NCBI RefSeq assembly: GCF_008831285.2
Contig: NC_045148.1
Span: forward strand, 3,286,001-3,350,000
Direction of reading: 5' to 3'
Origin: Nymphaea colorata
Taxonomy: Eukaryota > Streptophyta > Magnoliopsida > Nymphaeales > Nymphaeaceae
Length of the DNA: 64,000 nt
The position numbers and the translations under genes were made by a program. Of this stretch, positions 54,601 to 64,000 are shown in pieces (position 1 is the first letter of the stretch; each line of letters starts with the position of its first letter). The notes under the pieces were generated by a model. It was not told the origin of the DNA. It did no database searches and saw only the letters and a program-made list of their open reading frames with translations.

Positions 54601-57492
54601 GGTATGAGTGCATGAGCATGCACCTGTTCATGTGCATACAATTTTTGCACTCTTCCAGAAACAATTGTTCATCCACAGTTAGTACTTTTTTCATATTAGT
54701 CTAGAGGTGATTGAACTGCAAGCTTAAGGGCACTTCATCTTGGTTACTGACCTTGCATTCATTGCAGTGGCTGTTGGAAAGTCCTCATTGATGCTGCAAA
54801 GGGATGTGCAACACAACCACCTGATCTGACAAGATATCCTGCTGATTTTGTTGTTATTTCCTTCTACAAGGTTAGTGGGATCTAGCCTTTTACTTTACTA
54901 TGCAATAGATTTATCCTTGTCTTCCAAAAGGAGAATTGCATCACTGTGCTATCTTCTCGTAGTTAACTTGTTCTTTTTTTTGCATTCCTTTTTGCCCATG
55001 TTGCATTAGATATTCGGCTACCCAACAGGCCTTGGCGCTCTTGTTGTTAAAAAAGGTATTCTACTTATTTATTTTGTGGTAAATTTTTTAAAATGACCTA
55101 AATTCTTCCTGTTGGCATTTGAATTGCACCAAGTCGTCCACTTTCAATTCCTCAACTTGTTAACAGTAGGCTGTTAGGATTGGAAGACTGTGTTCAAAGT
55201 GAAGAAATAGAAGATCTAGAATATAGAGAAACTTGCTGGAGAATAACAATGAGAAATTCAAATAGATGATGTCTGTAATATCAATTATCATTTAAGGTCT
55301 TGAGCTCTTCAGTTCTCTGGATCTTATTGATGAAATAAGACATAATAATTATGCACCAAAGGCTTGGCATAGTTGGACAGGCTGTAGTTCTCAGGCTCAC
55401 ATCTATGGGCATCAATGTGTAAGCTGAAGAATAGAAGACCTATAATATAAAGAACTTGTTGGAGAACAACAATGAGAGATTCAAATATTTTAGATGATAT
55501 TTGTAATGTGAATTATAAATTAAGGTCTTGAGCTCTGCATTTCTGTGAATCTTATTGATGAAATAAGACATAATAATTATGGTCCAAAGGCTTGGGTTTA
55601 TATTCAATATGTATTTTGTTTGGGGAAATATTAGAAGTTCTAGAAAGTGAAAAAGTACCAAGAAAAAATTACAAATAGGCGACTAACTAAGGTGCCCACA
55701 TCAAACCACTGTCCAACATTTATAGCTCATCTAGGCGCCCCTAACTTTTTGCAACTAATTCTAAGACTAAAACTACCGCCTTCTCACAAAAATAATAAAA
55801 TAATAAAGGAAAACAAAATGCCTTTTTAAAATAAAAATTTGAAAAAAACAACAACAAAAGTTAAAGAAAAAAGCCTCTGCAGCAGCCTTCACGGGACGAC
55901 AAAGGGCCATCCTCCGTCTTCTTTGGATGAGTGAGGATTACAAGATCCTTGCTGCCCGTGAGGTTCGACTAACCCCCCACTGAAGTGAGATCAGCTGGTT
56001 AGGTGAGGGTCAATGACTTTGGCCTTGTAGCTGGACAGTGATCGACAGGGGGTGAGGTCGTCTCTCACAAGATGCAGCTGATATCCCCACTGGAATAGCC
56101 AGGGATGACCTCGCCCTTTAGTGTCGCCTTCATAGACTGGGTGAGGTTGTCCCTGGGGGCCTGGCTGACAACTAGATCATCAACTGATCAACCCTCGCTG
56201 TAAGGGATGGACAACCTCATTCCTGTCGTGGGATGGTGACAACATGCAGCAACAAACTCTCACTATGAACAACAATGGCAGGGGCAGAGGCAAGGGGGCC
56301 AGCAAGGGCCATGGCCCTGCCCTTTGATTTTTTTTTTAAAAAATCAACTATTTGCTTATAAATTTTAAAAATTTTAGTTTAACCTATGTAAAAAATTTGA
56401 AAAATTATATTTCAGGCCTTGGCCCTTGTTAAAAATTTGAAACCATAGTTCGGCCCATGCGACCAAAAATTCCTAGCTCCAACCCCGAACAAGAAATAGC
56501 AAGGGGTCCCTCACCGATGACCTCACTCTTGGCTGCCACCGTTCGACAATCGGGGCGAAGTCATCAAGCTCCTAGACGATGGTGCCTCACCGTGAAGGCC
56601 AGGCTGACCCTTCCTCTAGCGAGGGGTGATCAACCTCGCTAGATGGCGAGTGTCCAGCGATCCTCACCTATCTGGTGAGGGATGGATAGGGTGTTAGGGT
56701 TGCTCGCAGGATCGTGAGGTAGGTTTTTTTTTTTTTCAATTTTATTGATTTTTTTAATTTTGTTTTTAAAAGCGCATTACAGTCTTTTCCTTTATTATTT
56801 TAACATTGTTTGTAAGAAATGGAGATAGAATCAGATTGATTCCCAAAATACTTCTGTAGATGTTCCTCAATGTCTTGGCTATTCATGGAATGTGGAGTAG
56901 ATGAATAATCATCTGTTTCCAGAAAATTTATTGAATCATACAATATCAGTTCATTGTTGTTCCACTGACAGATGGTCAGTACTTCGTCTGGTTTTCAATG
57001 TTACTGCATGGTTCATTAGAGATCAGATATTGATGAAGAAACAGCAAAATGTCTTTTCACAATGACTTGCTGTCCATTGGTAAGCAAGAAGGGAGGAACA
57101 AATACGCTTGGAGAGTGCAACACAGTAGAGGGTTTTATTATGTGTTCGGAAAGCATGAAATGCTCCTGTAAAAAAATCTATTGAGTCTTCGGTTGCATTG
57201 TGAGCATGATGATTTACTCCATGAGTGAGGTCTCGGGTTTACGTTCAGGATGACCCAGCTGTGCCAGGGAAAAGAATAGAAGAAGCATCTGAGTCATTCT
57301 GCATGTACTTAGCTTGGGGGATATAATATATATTGCTCAGTTGGTTAAAATATCTCAATATTTTGCCAATATTTTCTACATTGTTGATAATGTTGGCATA
57401 TTTTCAAATGTTGGATGTATTGGTGGCTATGGTGTGGTTACTGATTCGTGCTGTTCTCTAGGGAAGACTTGAATGAAATTAAAAAATATGGC

Positions 57493-57571
<79 letters not shown>

Positions 57572-59767
57572 CCGTATGCATTGGATTAGGCAGTTTAAAG
57601 ACATTGTTTCATACCAAATATGTTATGGTGTGTTTGATCTTGCTGAGCAGGTAGATTTCTTCTCAAATTGCTGTTGATTTTGGCATTGTCTCATAGTTGG
57701 TGATATCCTGTTAGTTTTTCTCTTTTGCTTTCGAGAATGAGGGTGTTATCTGGATTATAAAAACACAAATTTCTTTTTTGAACGATATTCAATAGTAAAT
57801 TGTTTTCCAGTTAGTAACTCAATTCTGTGCACACAATCATGAAGCATCTAAAGTGCAAAGTCGCTCAAATGGGAGTGGATAATAGTTTTTTTCCCTTTCC
57901 ATTTTCCTTTCTCTTCATGAGTTATAGTACATGTATTTCTTGTAACATGCATTTGTGCTAGTTATAAAGAAGCTGACTTTGTTAGTCTTTTCCTGAAGAG
58001 ACAGAATTTGCTTGGCTTGAACTTTTATTAGAAGTAGCTGATAATTGTGATCCTACAAGCCAGAGGATCATCTTATGAACCGTTCTACAGTTGCTGCAGA
58101 AACTACAATAATGGTGCTCTATGTCTTTTATCTAACCATATGTTATCTTAACTGGGAAAAGTGCACCATCACTCTTCGTGAGGACAAATCATTGTATCAT
58201 GGAATTGGTGGCTGTATACATTTTGAGAGCAATACACTAAATCAGTGAAAGACTTTGGGAAAGAGTACCTTACGCATGTATGGTAAAGTGATTCGAGTAC
58301 GGGTATTACTCAATTGGCTGTTCTATTATGGAGGATTCACTTTCCCTATTAGTTGCACAGGAGCCTTGTATTTCTGACTCTGTTTTATCATTCTAAACTT
58401 GTGTCTAACACCTTGTCAGACACAAGTCCCTTGTCCTTTATCTAATAACATTTATTTGTTTTAGCCTTGCAAAAATTAAAAAGTTCATTCGTGAGTAATG
58501 GAAATGTTCAGTAATTTCTTCCCTGTTGGAGCAGGTCCTTGTGTACATTTTTCTTGTTTATGAGTTTCAGAATTGACAATGTTGTCCTCGTTATTCATGC
58601 TTCTTGGAGCCTATGACTGATCTTTTGTCAATGGTTATTGTTTAAATGCTTTATTATGTGTACAATAACAGAAGCTGCTGCCTTGCTGGAGAAAGCATAC
58701 TTCAGTGGAGGTGTTTTCTAGAATCTAACCTCCTTTCGTGTTCTTTCTTTACTTGGTATGCACATGTTTGTAATTACGTACTTGGCATTTCAGGTACTGT
58801 GGTTGCATCCATATCTGATCTTGATTATGTTAAGAGAAGAAAGAACATTGAAGACTTATTTGAAGATGGTACCCAGTCATTTCTTGGAATAGCATCCCTT
58901 CGCCATGGTTTCAAATTGATCAATATGTTGTCATTACCAAGTGTTGAACGGTATGTTAATCTGCTTTTTTAGTGGAATAGTTGTTAGGATGAGTCTAACT
59001 CCATCTTATATTCTATAAAATTTGTGGCTTGTTCTTTAGGGAAATAATTTGCAGAAAACTCCCTGGTAGTTGTTTTCCTTACAAATGAATGGCCAATGAT
59101 TTTGCTAAATAGGAACTACTCAAATGCTTCTGCACCAGTTCGGTTGAGTAACTGGATCTCTTAAAATTGAGACAGCTGATCTTCCAACGTGCATTTATGG
59201 ATTTTCTTCAGTTTTTCTTTTGTTGTACAGAGTTGCTAGATGCATATACTTCAAAATGTTATCGTCTCTCCGTAGTTATGTAACTACAGTACCCAAGGAT
59301 GTGCTCTACTTTTCTCTGCACAGTATGCATTGGTTCAGTATAATCTTGTTTGTTTTCCTTTCTACCACAGTTCAGACTTCCTTGTGGCTTGTTTAAAATT
59401 TGGTGCATAAGATATGCTTGTAAGCTTGGAGTTATCCAATTGTCACATGCATCCAGAAGAGTAACAGAATATATTTCCAGTAGCATTTTTTCCATTGGAC
59501 TACAGACGTTTGTTTTTGCTTCTGGAAATCATCGGTTTTCTATGTCAAAATAAGCTGTAACTAAATTCCTTTGATTAATTGTGACCTTTCTATGTCAAAA
59601 TGTGCTGTAATTGAATTCCTTTGATTTATTGTAACTTGATTTTTGAACATTGTCATTTATGCAGGCACACATCAACTCTTAACGCATATGTGAGGAAAGC
59701 ATTATTGGCCATGAGACATGAAAATGGTTCCCTCGTCTGTGTACTTTATGGATTGAATGATGCTAAG
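48514..59767 (+). CDS. ABA3: Molybdenum cofactor sulfurase (ABA3/MOCOS), 5' eleven exons, partial
   Basis: MoCo sulfurase is a cytosolic PLP enzyme that takes sulfur from L-cysteine and sulfurates the cofactor of aldehyde oxidase and xanthine dehydrogenase. In plants it is needed for ABA synthesis. Exons: 48514-48634, 49119-49217, 49306-49364, 50180-50340, 51945-52093, 52245-52371, 54768-54870, 55010-55055, 58672-58710, 58794-58950, 59665-59767. They total 1164 nt, 388 codons, with all phases consistent. The NifS-like domain shows VYLDHAGASLYSESQ, FTSGATAALKLLGEAFPW, TMENHNSVLGIREYALNKGA, NLFAFPSECNFSG, VLIDAAKG and SFYKIFGYPTGLGAL, where K273 is the expected PLP lysine. The end of the NifS domain and the C-terminal MOSC part must lie past 64000. 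No lesion is seen. Confidence 0.95.
49119..49217 (+). CDS. ABA3: MoCo sulfurase exon 2
   Basis: AAATGCAG|GTCTCG; encodes LVYLDHAGASLYSESQMEAT and FRDLTTNVYGNP; ends in phase 1 at CCAC|GTATGC. Confidence 0.9.
49306..49364 (+). CDS. ABA3: MoCo sulfurase exon 3
   Basis: ATATGCAG|ATAGTC; completes His and encodes SQSDASMESLCIIQAARQQ; phase 0 end at ACAG|GTACTT. Confidence 0.85.
49365..50179. other. MoCo sulfurase intron 3
   Basis: AT-rich, no further feature recognised. Confidence 0.6.
50180..50340 (+). CDS. ABA3: MoCo sulfurase exon 4
   Basis: GAATCAG|GTTCTT; VLEFINAPAKDYSCIFTSGA then TAALKLLGEAFPW and TMENHNSVLGIR; phase 2 end at AGAGA|GTATCC. It carries the PLP-phosphate-binding SGATAA loop. 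Confidence 0.9.
50341..51944. other. MoCo sulfurase intron 4
   Basis: A T-rich 1.6-kb intron. No transposon or RNA gene recognised. Confidence 0.6.
51945..52093 (+). CDS. ABA3: MoCo sulfurase exon 5
   Basis: ACTATAG|ATATGC; YALNKGATAVVVDVEQIEEH then SGPSNLSFKKLTSIPQRQSG; phase 1 end at GACA|GTAAGC. Confidence 0.85.
52245..52371 (+). CDS. ABA3: MoCo sulfurase exon 6
   Basis: ACATACAG|GAAATG; NVYNLFAFPSECNFSGRRFD then LELVNVIKEDSSRLLRGS; phase 2 end at TGCAG|GTTTTC. Intron 6 (2.4 kb) contains a small LTR element. Confidence 0.9.
52477..54184 (+). mobile_element. Small defective copia element in MoCo sulfurase intron 6
   Basis: The 5' LTR is 52477-52862 and the 3' LTR about 53776-54184. They share GGTT(T)C(C/T)TTACA ends, CCCATTGGGCTTCCCAA-type blocks and TTGGTCTA(A/T)A(C/T)ATTGGGC. 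A primer-site-like TGGTATGAAAGC follows the 5' LTR. The internal 0.9 kb keeps only RNase H remnants (GDPKSRDSIVGFCVF, RMRIKHIETDCHF region, 53340-53700). Flanks AAAAT and AAGAT could be the 5-bp duplication. It lies in sense orientation to the gene. Confidence 0.7.
53330..53775 (+). pseudogene. RNase H remnant of the intron 6 element
   Basis: Fragments resembling YSNANWRGDPKSRDSIVG, SLISWRCRKQPN and IKHIETDCHFATEEF appear across several frames with stops. Gag, protease, integrase and RT are absent. Confidence 0.65.
54768..54870 (+). CDS. ABA3: MoCo sulfurase exon 7 with PLP lysine
   Basis: CATTGCAG|TGGCTG; GCWKVLIDAAKGCATQPPDL then TRYPADFVVISFYK; phase 0. The last codon is K273, the predicted Schiff-base lysine. 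Confidence 0.9.
55010..55055 (+). CDS. ABA3: MoCo sulfurase exon 8
   Basis: TGCATTAG|ATATTC; IFGYPTGLGALVVKK; phase 1 end at AAAAG|GTATTC. Followed by the 3.6-kb intron 8. Confidence 0.9.
55870..56730. other. GC-richer segment of unknown origin with GTGAGG(T/G) repeats
   Basis: Base composition changes sharply from the AT-rich intron. Short motifs such as GGTGAGG, CCTCGC and CCTCAC recur in both orientations, on both sides of the MITE at 56279-56487. It may be an older transposon that received the MITE. No terminal repeats could be fixed. Confidence 0.4.
56279..56487. mobile_element. hAT-type MITE, copy C (about 209 bp)
   Basis: Begins CAGGGGCAGAGGCAAGG and ends AATTCCTAGCTCCAACCCCG. It shares GGCCATGGCCCTGCC with copies A and B. 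The flanks AACAATGG and AACAAGAA match at only five or six positions, so this copy is older or its ends are misplaced. Confidence 0.55.
57495..57568. repeat. (AT)n microsatellite
   Basis: About 74 bp of pure AT in MoCo sulfurase intron 8. Confidence 0.95.
58672..58710 (+). CDS. ABA3: MoCo sulfurase exon 9
   Basis: AATAACAG|AAGCTG; EAAALLEKAYFSG; phase 1 end at GGAG|GTGTTT. Confidence 0.9.
58794..58950 (+). CDS. ABA3: MoCo sulfurase exon 10
   Basis: CATTTCAG|GTACTG; GTVVASISDLDYVKRRKNIE then DLFEDGTQSFLGIASLRHGF; phase 2 end at AACG|GTATGT. Confidence 0.9.
58951..59664. other. MoCo sulfurase intron 10
   Basis: Includes a short local duplication (TTTCTATGTCAAAAT(A/G)(A/T)GCTGTAA at about 59537 and 59587). 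Otherwise plain intron. Confidence 0.6.
59665..59767 (+). CDS. ABA3: MoCo sulfurase exon 11
   Basis: TTATGCAG|GCACAC; HTSTLNAYVRKALLAMRHEN then GSLVCVLYGLNDAK; phase 0 end at AAG|GTAATA. No exon 12 is found before 64000. Confidence 0.85.
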
Positions 59768-60533
59768 GTAATATTCTGTGTACAGTCACATCTTGGTTAT
59801 GCTTAGGCAGTTCCTTGGATGTGAGGAAGCCTATCTTCCAGTTTCACTTTTGGTATTTCTTGAGATTAATCTTTATTTGCTTATTAAGATGCAGTAAGGG
59901 TGAGCAACATCACTCGTATACCTGATGGTCCAGCTGTTTCTTTTTTTTGCTTCCGACAGTGCTTTAGTTACCTTACATGATTCACATGGTAGAAAAACCT
60001 AGGTTAGGATATGATGGATGTAAAATAAATTAATATCTCTCTCACACAGACACACCTGAAAGGGCACCATACCTACACCAACTTGGGTGGACATGAGTGC
60101 GGTGTGGGACACAACTGACTAATTTTTTTCTTGCATCTCTTTAGTATGTTTTGGTATAAAGTAATCTATCTTTTATGAATACAAACAATGGATATATGGA
60201 TTTATTTGCTTAAGAACTTATTTTTACTCTCTCTCTCTCACTCTCTCTCCCTTTTTGCTAAGTAGCATGAAGAGGGTGGTGGTATTGGCTTTCCCATCTC
60301 GTCTCATTATCACAAACATTGGTTTTCTACCTCAACTATCATGCTAAAAAATAGAAAAATCAGCTGCAGCCCTTTGGCTAGAGGTCATTTCTTTTTTACC
60401 CTAATAAACCCTAGGGATTTGCAACTGGAAAAATGAGAGCACATTAGAACTAGGTGTTGCAAAGGAAAAGTGAGGAAATGAGACAATTTAGGATTTGCAA
60501 ATATAAAATTAGTTTTTTTTGGGAAATAAGAAC
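59768..60533. other. Start of MoCo sulfurase intron 11
   Basis: No further MoCo sulfurase exon is visible. A CT tract lies at about 60226-60250. The copia LTR begins at 60534, so exon 12 must be beyond the element. Confidence 0.6.
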
Positions 60534-60819
60534 TGTAGAAACACACACCAAGATGGAGAGAAAGAGAAGGAACACACAATATACGTGGAAAACCTCAAAG
60601 AGAGGTGAAAAACCACGGAGAAGCTCTAAACTAGGTGCACAACCGCAACCCTAGGAGAGAGAAAATGTTATTCCACTTAATTCAACACTTACACATAAGT
60701 GACAATATATAGAGGGAGAGAGGAGAAGCCGCCTAGGGTACCGAGCCCTCCTCGGTACCCGCGCCCCATAGAACCGGGTCCAGATATGGACCCGGTTCCC
60801 ACAACAACATATTCTAACA
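60534..60819 (-). repeat. 3' LTR of copia element 6 (286 bp)
   Basis: On the + strand it runs from TGTAGAAACACAC to ATATTCTAACA, giving TGTTAGA/TCTACA ends. The 5 bases outside are AGAAC (60529-60533), the expected half of the target duplication. Confidence 0.85.
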
Positions 60820-60831
60820 CTCCCCCTCAAG
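60809..60831 (-). other. LTR border and polypurine tract of element 6
   Basis: TTGAGGGGGAG abuts TGTTAGAATATG on the - strand. Confidence 0.8.
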
Positions 60832-60925
60832 CTTGGCATACATGTCAAACATGCCAAGCTTGCTAACATTCTTTTCGAATGAAGAAGTACAAAGCCCTTT
60901 AGTTAGGACGTCTGCAACTTGATCT

Positions 60926-63900
60926 TCAGACTTCATATATATATGGCAGAATCAGCTCTTTTGAGTCAATGCGTTCCCGGATAAAGTGACGGTCAATCTC
61001 CACATGTTTGGTCCTGTCATGTAGAACTGGATTATTGGCAAGATTAATCGCAGACTTGTTGTCACAGTACATCTTCATTTTATCTTCCAGTTCCACACCA
61101 ATATCAGTCAAAAGGATCTTCAGCCACAGCATCTCTGTAACTCCCATTGCAACAGCCCTGTACTCAGCCTCAGCACTAGACCTCAAACACACTTCTTGCC
61201 TCTTGCTTCTCCAAACAACTAGGTTACCTCCAAGAAAGATACAATACCCTGTAGTGGACCTCCTTGTGTCAGTGCAACCTGCCCAATCTGCATCTGAGTA
61301 GCCCTCAATAGTAAGTTTGTCTTGTCGAGTATACAGCAGTCCTTTTCCTGGGTCATTCTTTAGATATCCCAACACTCTTTCTGCACTCTTCCAGTGACAA
61401 TCCGTGGGAGCATGCATAAATTGACTTAGCACATTTACCGCATACGTGATATCAGGGCGAGTTAGAGTAAGATAGATAAGCTTACCTACTAGCCTCTGAT
61501 ATCGCCCTTTTCCTTCCTCATCCAGAATAGTGCCTGTCTTGATACTTATCTTAGTCCCCGATTCCATAGGAGTAAGATAGGGCCTACAACCAAGTTTACC
61601 TGTCTCCTTTAGTAAGTCAAGAGTGTACTTCCTTTGATTCATAACCAGCCCTGTCTCTGATCGAGCAATCTCTATCCCCAGAAAGTACATCAGTTTACCC
61701 AGATCCTTGAGGTCGAATTCTTTAGCTAATCTCTCCTTCATCTTCTTGTTTTCTTCCTCATCACTGCCAGTGACAATCATATCATCAACGTAGACAAGGA
61801 GAAGACTCACCAGACCATCTCTCTGCTTTATGAATAGGGTATGATCTCCATTTCCTTGCTTGTACCCAGTAGACTTCATAACGATCCTTAGTCTCTCAAA
61901 CCAAGCTCTAGGCGACTGCTTCAAGCCATACAAAGCTTTCTTGAGGTGACAACATTTTCCCTCTTGAACATACCCGGGAGGCATGCTCATATAGACTTCT
62001 TCCTCCAGATGGCCGTTCAAGAATGCATTTTTAACATCAAGCTGGTCCATGCGCCACTTCCTGTGCACATCAAGAGCAAGAATAACCCTCACGGTCTTCA
62101 ACTTTGCAACAGGGGCAAAGGTCTCAAGATAGTCAATCCCATACTTCTGGCTGAACCCCTTTGCAACCAGACGAGCTTTATATCGATCTACAGTGCCATC
62201 AGGTTTATACTTCACGTTGTACACCCACTTAGAGCCAACTAAGTGTGTCCCTTTATGGATATCAACCACTTCCCATGTTTTGTTCTTAGCTAACGCACCC
62301 ATCTCCTCCGTCATAGCATGTAACCACTTGGGATCATCCTTAGCATCATCCACCGACCTAGGAATAACAACTTTGGATAAGGTTGTGATAAAACATTTGT
62401 AATTTGTACTGAGCTTAGCATAAGAAACAAATCTCTGAATAGGGTGAGAAGTACATGACCTGGTGCCTTTGCGCAAAGCAATGGGGAGCTCTTCATTCGA
62501 TGGACTTGGGTCATCCAGGGAGATCACAGGATTGGGATTGGTTCTATCCTCATCACCAACATCTTCCACTGTAGCTTTCTCCTTTCTGACATAAACCTGG
62601 CCAAACAAGTGATCCCTGGCAACAGTGGGCTGAGCATCCACCGTGACCCCTTCCATATAACTGCCCTTCTCATTACTGACCGTGACCGTGTCAATCACAC
62701 TGGGACTAACCTTGTAGTCCAAAAACTCCATAAACTGAATCAGCTGATTAGAGGAATACTCTTCCCCTTTGTTCCCAAGACACTCCCCCTGAAGAGGATT
62801 CACCGGAAAATACGACTCATGTTCATGAAATGTGACATCCCTCGAAACATACACTTTGGAAGTAGTGGGATCCACACATTTGTACCCCTTCTGAGTGGAA
62901 GAGTACCCCAAGAAAACTCCTTTAATAGACCGGGGATCAAGTTTTTTGAGAGTAGGGCTATGATTATGCACAAAACAACTGCACCCAAAGACACGAGGAG
63001 TAAGAGGCCACGGATTCTGAGTGGGCCACAGGGTAGAATAAGGAGACTGACCATCCAACACCCTAGTAGGCATACGGTTAATGAGGTGTGCACTAGTGAG
63101 AAGTGCATCACCCCAATACCGCTTCGGGACATGGCGTTGGAACATAATGGCCCGGGTAACATTCAAAAGATGACGATTTTTACGTTCAGCTATACCATTT
63201 TGAGGAGGGGTATAACTACAAGAGGTTTTATGAACAATACCCTTGCCTTTCAAGAAATCATCAAGGTATTGAGAGACATATTCCCTAGCATTATCCGTAC
63301 GGAAAGCTTGAACAGTTGTATGGAATTGAGTCTCAACAAAGGCAACAAAGTTTTTCACAACTGCTGGAACCTGACTACGGTCTCGCAATAAGTACACGAA
63401 CGTACATCTAGAGTAATCATCAATAGGCGTCAAAAAATAGTGACAACCACCACACGTGGGTACTCCAGAAGGACCCCAAACATCGGAATGAATTAAGGCA
63501 AACGGATGAGTGGTTTTATTCAATGAGATAGGGTACGAAGCCCTGACATGTTTAGCCAATTGACACACTTCACAAGCGAAGGAGTCAATGGAGACAGAAG
63601 CAAACAAATGAGGAAACAACTTCTTTATTAACTGAAATGGGAGATGTCCAAGACGCTCGTGCCATCGCAGAACAGTAGATCTATCATTCACACCGGACAA
63701 GTGACCACTCGTGGCAGAAATCAATGCTGAAGCAACTTGCACCGGCAATCTGTAGAGCCCATCAGTAACCGAACCAATCCCAATCTTCTTCCCCGTCACC
63801 AAGTCCTGCAGGGAACAGTGATCAGCAGAGAAAATCAGATTACAGTTTAATTCTTTAGTAATACTGCTGACAGAGAGTAAGTTCACAGGAATATTTGGAA

Positions 63901-64000
63901 CATGCAAGGCATTGTGGAGACAGTATTTGTTCAACAGGGACAAGCTCCCTTTCCCAGCCACAGAGATAGAAGACCCATCTGCCATAGACACGCGTTGCTT
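60926..64000 (-). CDS. Pol polyprotein of copia element 6 (partial at N terminus)
   Basis: The frame is open past the window edge (KQRVSMADGSSIS...), so the first Met at 63991 is not a start. In order it has the integrase zinc motif (WHERLGH...CEVCQLAKH), the integrase core (HSDVWGPSG, FRTDNAREY, NGIAERKN), RT (VGSKWVYNVKYKPDG, DVKNAFLNG, LVYVDDMIVTG) and RNase H (DADWAGCTDT, CDNKSAINLA, RTKHVEIDRHF). The frame ends early at 60926 because a TATATA run shifts it. In the next frame MKSEDQVADVLTKG and KLGMFDMYAKLEG follow to the LTR. About 36 RNase H residues are thus lost. Confidence 0.9.
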   Translation of the reverse strand, partial: KQRVSMADGSSISVAGKGSLSLLNKYCLHNALHVPNIPVNLLSVSSITKELNCNLIFSADHCSLQDLVTGKKIGIGSVTDGLYRLPVQVASALISATSGHLSGVNDRSTVLRWHERLGHLPFQLIKKLFPHLFASVSIDSFACEVCQLAKHVRASYPISLNKTTHPFALIHSDVWGPSGVPTCGGCHYFLTPIDDYSRCTFVYLLRDRSQVPAVVKNFVAFVETQFHTTVQAFRTDNAREYVSQYLDDFLKGKGIVHKTSCSYTPPQNGIAERKNRHLLNVTRAIMFQRHVPKRYWGDALLTSAHLINRMPTRVLDGQSPYSTLWPTQNPWPLTPRVFGCSCFVHNHSPTLKKLDPRSIKGVFLGYSSTQKGYKCVDPTTSKVYVSRDVTFHEHESYFPVNPLQGECLGNKGEEYSSNQLIQFMEFLDYKVSPSVIDTVTVSNEKGSYMEGVTVDAQPTVARDHLFGQVYVRKEKATVEDVGDEDRTNPNPVISLDDPSPSNEELPIALRKGTRSCTSHPIQRFVSYAKLSTNYKCFITTLSKVVIPRSVDDAKDDPKWLHAMTEEMGALAKNKTWEVVDIHKGTHLVGSKWVYNVKYKPDGTVDRYKARLVAKGFSQKYGIDYLETFAPVAKLKTVRVILALDVHRKWRMDQLDVKNAFLNGHLEEEVYMSMPPGYVQEGKCCHLKKALYGLKQSPRAWFERLRIVMKSTGYKQGNGDHTLFIKQRDGLVSLLLVYVDDMIVTGSDEEENKKMKERLAKEFDLKDLGKLMYFLGIEIARSETGLVMNQRKYTLDLLKETGKLGCRPYLTPMESGTKISIKTGTILDEEGKGRYQRLVGKLIYLTLTRPDITYAVNVLSQFMHAPTDCHWKSAERVLGYLKNDPGKGLLYTRQDKLTIEGYSDADWAGCTDTRRSTTGYCIFLGGNLVVWRSKRQEVCLRSSAEAEYRAVAMGVTEMLWLKILLTDIGVELEDKMKMYCDNKSAINLANNPVLHDRTKHVEIDRHFIRERIDSKELILPYIYEV

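Larger units (their letters stand above)
55056..58671. other. MoCo sulfurase intron 8
   Basis: The 3.6-kb intron has a local duplication (GAACAACAATGAGA-type blocks near 55240 and 55465, ending ...TAAGACATAATAATTATG). It also has a GC-richer insert at about 55870-56730 that contains MITE copy C, and an AT microsatellite at 57495-57568. No exon between 8 and 9 is required by phase. Confidence 0.6.
60534..64000 (-). mobile_element. Copia element 6, 3' portion, truncated by window end
   Basis: On the - strand it has pol up to a 3' LTR at 60534-60819, with the polypurine tract TTGAGGGGGAG directly before the LTR. The frame is open from 64000 to 60926, starting downstream of the protease active site. 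Gag, the protease start and the 5' LTR lie outside the window. It is antisense to the MoCo sulfurase gene. Confidence 0.9.

Noticed and set aside
62609-63391. 260-codon frame on the + strand
   Set aside because: Antisense shadow of the element 6 pol frame, which has clear integrase and RT motifs on the - strand.

Overview
The window is nuclear DNA of a flowering plant. It holds three spliced host genes, GT-AG introns of up to 13.3 kb, many CT/AT microsatellites, and Ty1/copia and hAT-type transposons filling most introns and spacers. I do not assign a species; long TE-packed introns suit a mid-sized or large angiosperm genome.

Layout. (1) 820-2837, + strand: a two-exon trihelix transcription factor gene of the At1g31310/At2g35640 type, surrounded by CT tracts. 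(2) 2838-8502: intergenic. (3) 8503-38762, - strand: one gene for a NEPRO-like nucleolar protein (NEPRO N-terminal domain, DUF4477). Eight exons with matching splice phases give 453 codons spread over 30 kb. Its introns carry the nested copia complex at 10.7-21.8 kb, a 936-bp hAT element at 23.8 kb, a defective copia at 26.8-31.5 kb, an LTR at 32.2 kb, a 340-bp tandem duplication at 33.9 kb and a 687-bp hAT element at 36.6 kb. (4) 38763-48513: spacer between the divergent NEPRO-like and MoCo sulfurase genes, with a 5'-truncated copia, a long AT/TG microsatellite, a minisatellite and small hAT-like elements. (5) 48514-59767 and beyond the window, + strand: the first eleven exons (388 codons) of a molybdenum cofactor sulfurase (ABA3/MOCOS), covering most of its NifS-like domain. 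(6) 60534-64000, - strand: a copia element running off the window, apparently inside MoCo sulfurase intron 11 and antisense to the gene.

The retroelement history can be read in part. Element 1 (10996-16322, - strand, LTRs differing at one base, 5-bp duplication TCCCT) inserted into the untranslated leader of element 2, an older relative on the + strand. Element 2 is fused at 18779 to the 3' half of an unrelated copia family (element 3), which abuts a truncated third family on the - strand. The antiparallel arrangement of elements 1 and 2 makes an inverted repeat of about 1.65 kb with a 331-bp loop inside the transcribed NEPRO-like intron 7. This is the most notable structure in the window.

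I found no rRNA, tRNA or CRISPR array and no operon-like or novel defence system. The findings concern gene structure, TE nesting and potential hairpin RNA.
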